The notes below the pieces were generated by a model. That model had not been told where the DNA came from. It did no database searches and saw only the letters and a list, made by a program, of their open reading frames with translations. From assembly GCF_032917945.1 (NCBI RefSeq), contig NZ_CP136624.1:3906001-3970000 (forward strand): 64,000 nucleotides of DNA. Direction: 5' to 3'. The translations under genes were made by a program, and so were the position numbers. Below are positions 62,416-64,000 of the stretch, in pieces. The DNA comes from Bradyrhizobium sp. sBnM-33 (lineage in GTDB: Bacteria > Pseudomonadota > Alphaproteobacteria > Rhizobiales > Xanthobacteraceae). Within the stretch, counting starts at the first letter, position 1, and each line of letters opens with the position of its first letter.

Positions 62416-63579
62416 ATGGGGATGCAATGTGGGGCTTTCAGAACGCGATATAGATAACATAATAAATACAAATGCTTACAGAAATAGTTGGCGGAAGGGG
62501 CCGCCGCAGTGGTAGACCTGTTATTGTGAAAACCTTAATACAAAGACTTAGTTAGCCGCGTCAGCGCATCTGCAAAGTGCGGGCTCAGCCCCAGGCCAAC
62601 TGAGCTTGCCAAAGGAAAGCAAGCAGGGGCTACCCGCCAGGCACAACAGAATTCGACCCTGTCACCCGAAACTGTCTCCCAGATTCTCTTGCCTTGCGGC
62701 ATGGCGTCAATCTCATCTCTTTCGGCCGCGTCTTGCGAAGGTCTTGACCACGGGCAACTCTTAAGCACAGCCTCGTGCCAGGCACTTCAGAGTGCGATTG
62801 AGACGTCGGCTAATGGGCAACATCTGCCAAGCCTTGTCGTGGTCGAAGCGATCTACTGTTATTAATTGGTGCCATCATCACCCCAATCGCGGGCTCGCGA
62901 CGTGTGCCCGCGAGAGTAGAAAGATGCATAAGAGCCGTCGCTGACTCAACCCAGCGACGGCTTTTAAGTGTGGCGCTGGCCGAGAGCGCAAATTCCCTGC
63001 GACTTTCGTTCTTCTGCCCTTACGGGAAGGTTCAGGTTTCTCAACCCGACGGAATTCAGGAACTGACCGGAGACAGCGTTGCGGCTGTCGTCCCACTGTT
63101 GCTCATCGCTTCTAAACGCGGCTTTCGCTAAGTTACACGCACGGATGGCTGCAGCGGCCGAGCAATTCTGGCATCGCTGCAAAGCGATTTCTTACCGAGA
63201 TGGGCTGGTTCACTCAGCAAGGGGATCAAGAGCGATCGCGCAAACAGCTACCAAGAGCGATACTGAAATCCAATAGTTTGTTCGCGCGCCAGGCTCTCTG
63301 CGTCACCCCAGATCTGGTTTCGTCAGGGTCCCTTGGCACGTCGCATCCATCGAAGTCCCGCTTCCATAATTGTAGGTCAGGAGGCACGCGGTATCGCACG
63401 GCGGAGTCTGATTAGCTAGTTCCCCGTTGGAACCGGATTAAGTGCATGGCCCCGTATGCGATACAGATTTCTGTTATTGAAAGGGCCCATATCACCTTTG
63501 AAACTTGCGAATAAGCAGATAAAGAGTTGTGTCGTTCGTCTATTCGTTACAAACATTATTGAATTCGTAGGGAGCTAAC
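62416..63579. other. Gene-poor stretch
   Basis: Apart from the hairpin at 62933-62966 no feature is supported. Frames present are short, with no recognised product. Confidence 0.4.
62933..62966 (+). terminator. Strong hairpin with T-run
   Basis: 'agccgtcgctg' (62933-62943) pairs with 'cagcgacggct' (62952-62962), then 'ttt'. A good rho-independent terminator though no gene precedes it closely. Confidence 0.65.
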
Positions 63580-63942
63580 ATGATTACGATAGTCCCGCGG
63601 ACCGCAGGTCTGCGAGGCGCAGGGCGGGTTGAAGATCCTAGTACAGCGGGCATTTCTGAAGGCGTTGAAGCATCTCAGCAATTCGACGGAATTGATTGGT
63701 CGGCAGCTGCTCCCTCCTGGGCTTCAATGATTACCGGCCTTGTTCTGCCGTCCCTTGCTGTAGTCGCCCTCGTTGTTTTCATCGATTACGCGCTGTGCTG
63801 GCTGTTTGGATCGTTAATTAATGATTCTTGGAGCGTGGCGCCTTGGCTGCTTCCGATGATGATGCTTCCGCTCGCGCTGATCTGCGCATTTGGCTGCGGT
63901 AAGATCTTCCTGCATCTGAATCGGCCGTTGCAAACTCGTTAA
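63580..63942 (+). CDS. Two-TM membrane protein
   Basis: A 120-residue protein. A hydrophilic N-terminal 45 residues ('VEASQQFDGIDWSAAAPSW') precede TM1 ('MITGLVLPSLAVVALVVFID') and TM2 ('WLLPMMMLPLALICAFGCG'). 'AGGGAGC' precedes ATG. No family recognised. Confidence 0.6.
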   Translation: MITIVPRTAGLRGAGRVEDPSTAGISEGVEASQQFDGIDWSAAAPSWASMITGLVLPSLAVVALVVFIDYALCWLFGSLINDSWSVAPWLLPMMMLPLALICAFGCGKIFLHLNRPLQTR

Positions 63943-64000
63943 ATCGACCCTGTTGGTTCTCCGAGTTTTTGCGCCCCAGCGCCGGGGGTCGAGCAACGAG

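Noticed and set aside
1..64000. CRISPR array or rRNA operon
   Set aside because: No regularly spaced short repeats and no rRNA-like sequence were seen; the only tandem array is the coding 156-bp repeat.

Overview
The window looks like an accessory (island-type) region of a Bradyrhizobium-like alphaproteobacterium. This rests on two GcrA-family proteins, two FixK/FNR-type operators, and many short protein families I associate with Bradyrhizobium from memory (no database search was possible). No rRNA gene, intact tRNA gene or CRISPR array was found. Gene density is low. Much of the coding content is small conserved hypotheticals, mobile-element remnants and genes broken by one or two single-base lesions.

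Layout. 0-1 kb holds fragments of an integrase and of a Ku protein. 1.1-2.8 kb encodes a secreted trypsin-like protease with five 52-residue repeats. 2.9-25 kb is an archipelago of small genes: META-domain protein, cold-shock protein, zinc ribbons, a response regulator and a GrlR-like gene that are both broken, an IS1182-type transposase remnant abutting a broken TLD-like gene, a broken Gly/Tyr-rich exported protein behind a FixK-type box, two GcrA-like regulators, coiled-coil and membrane proteins. 25.9-30.6 kb is an intact five-gene branched-chain amino-acid-type ABC transporter operon, followed by a serine resolvase at 31.1 kb. 32-36.8 kb is again small and broken genes, including second copies of sequences seen at 4.8, 7.9 and 10.2 kb.

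37.2-41.4 kb is a second well-preserved block: alpha/beta-hydrolase, NAD(P)-binding protein and cupin, then a MOSC-domain gene with an in-frame stop and a truncated haemoglobin. 42.3-44.9 kb is a three-gene minus-strand operon. Its middle gene, an SOS-response-associated peptidase (SRAP), is split by an IS110-family element between codons 4 and 5. 45-57.5 kb contains zinc-ribbon proteins, a Gly-rich exported protein, a solitary PemK/MazF-like toxin, a lipoprotein with a truncated duplicate, a Rap1a-like gene and Tat-signal proteins. 57.9-61 kb is a recombination module present twice (ribbon-helix-helix protein, small protein, tyrosine integrase, in degenerate states), ending at a 50-bp 3' half of a tRNA-Arg(UCU) gene, a likely attachment site. 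61.2-64 kb has one split conserved gene and a two-TM membrane protein.

The intact, plausibly functional systems are the ABC importer, the esterase/oxidoreductase/cupin block, the haemoglobin, the protease, the toxin, the GcrA pair and the SerR/IS110 recombinases. About thirty other genes are recognisable only after repairing an indel or stop codon, so the region is either decaying or carries many base-level sequence errors. Family assignments are from motif recognition and memory.
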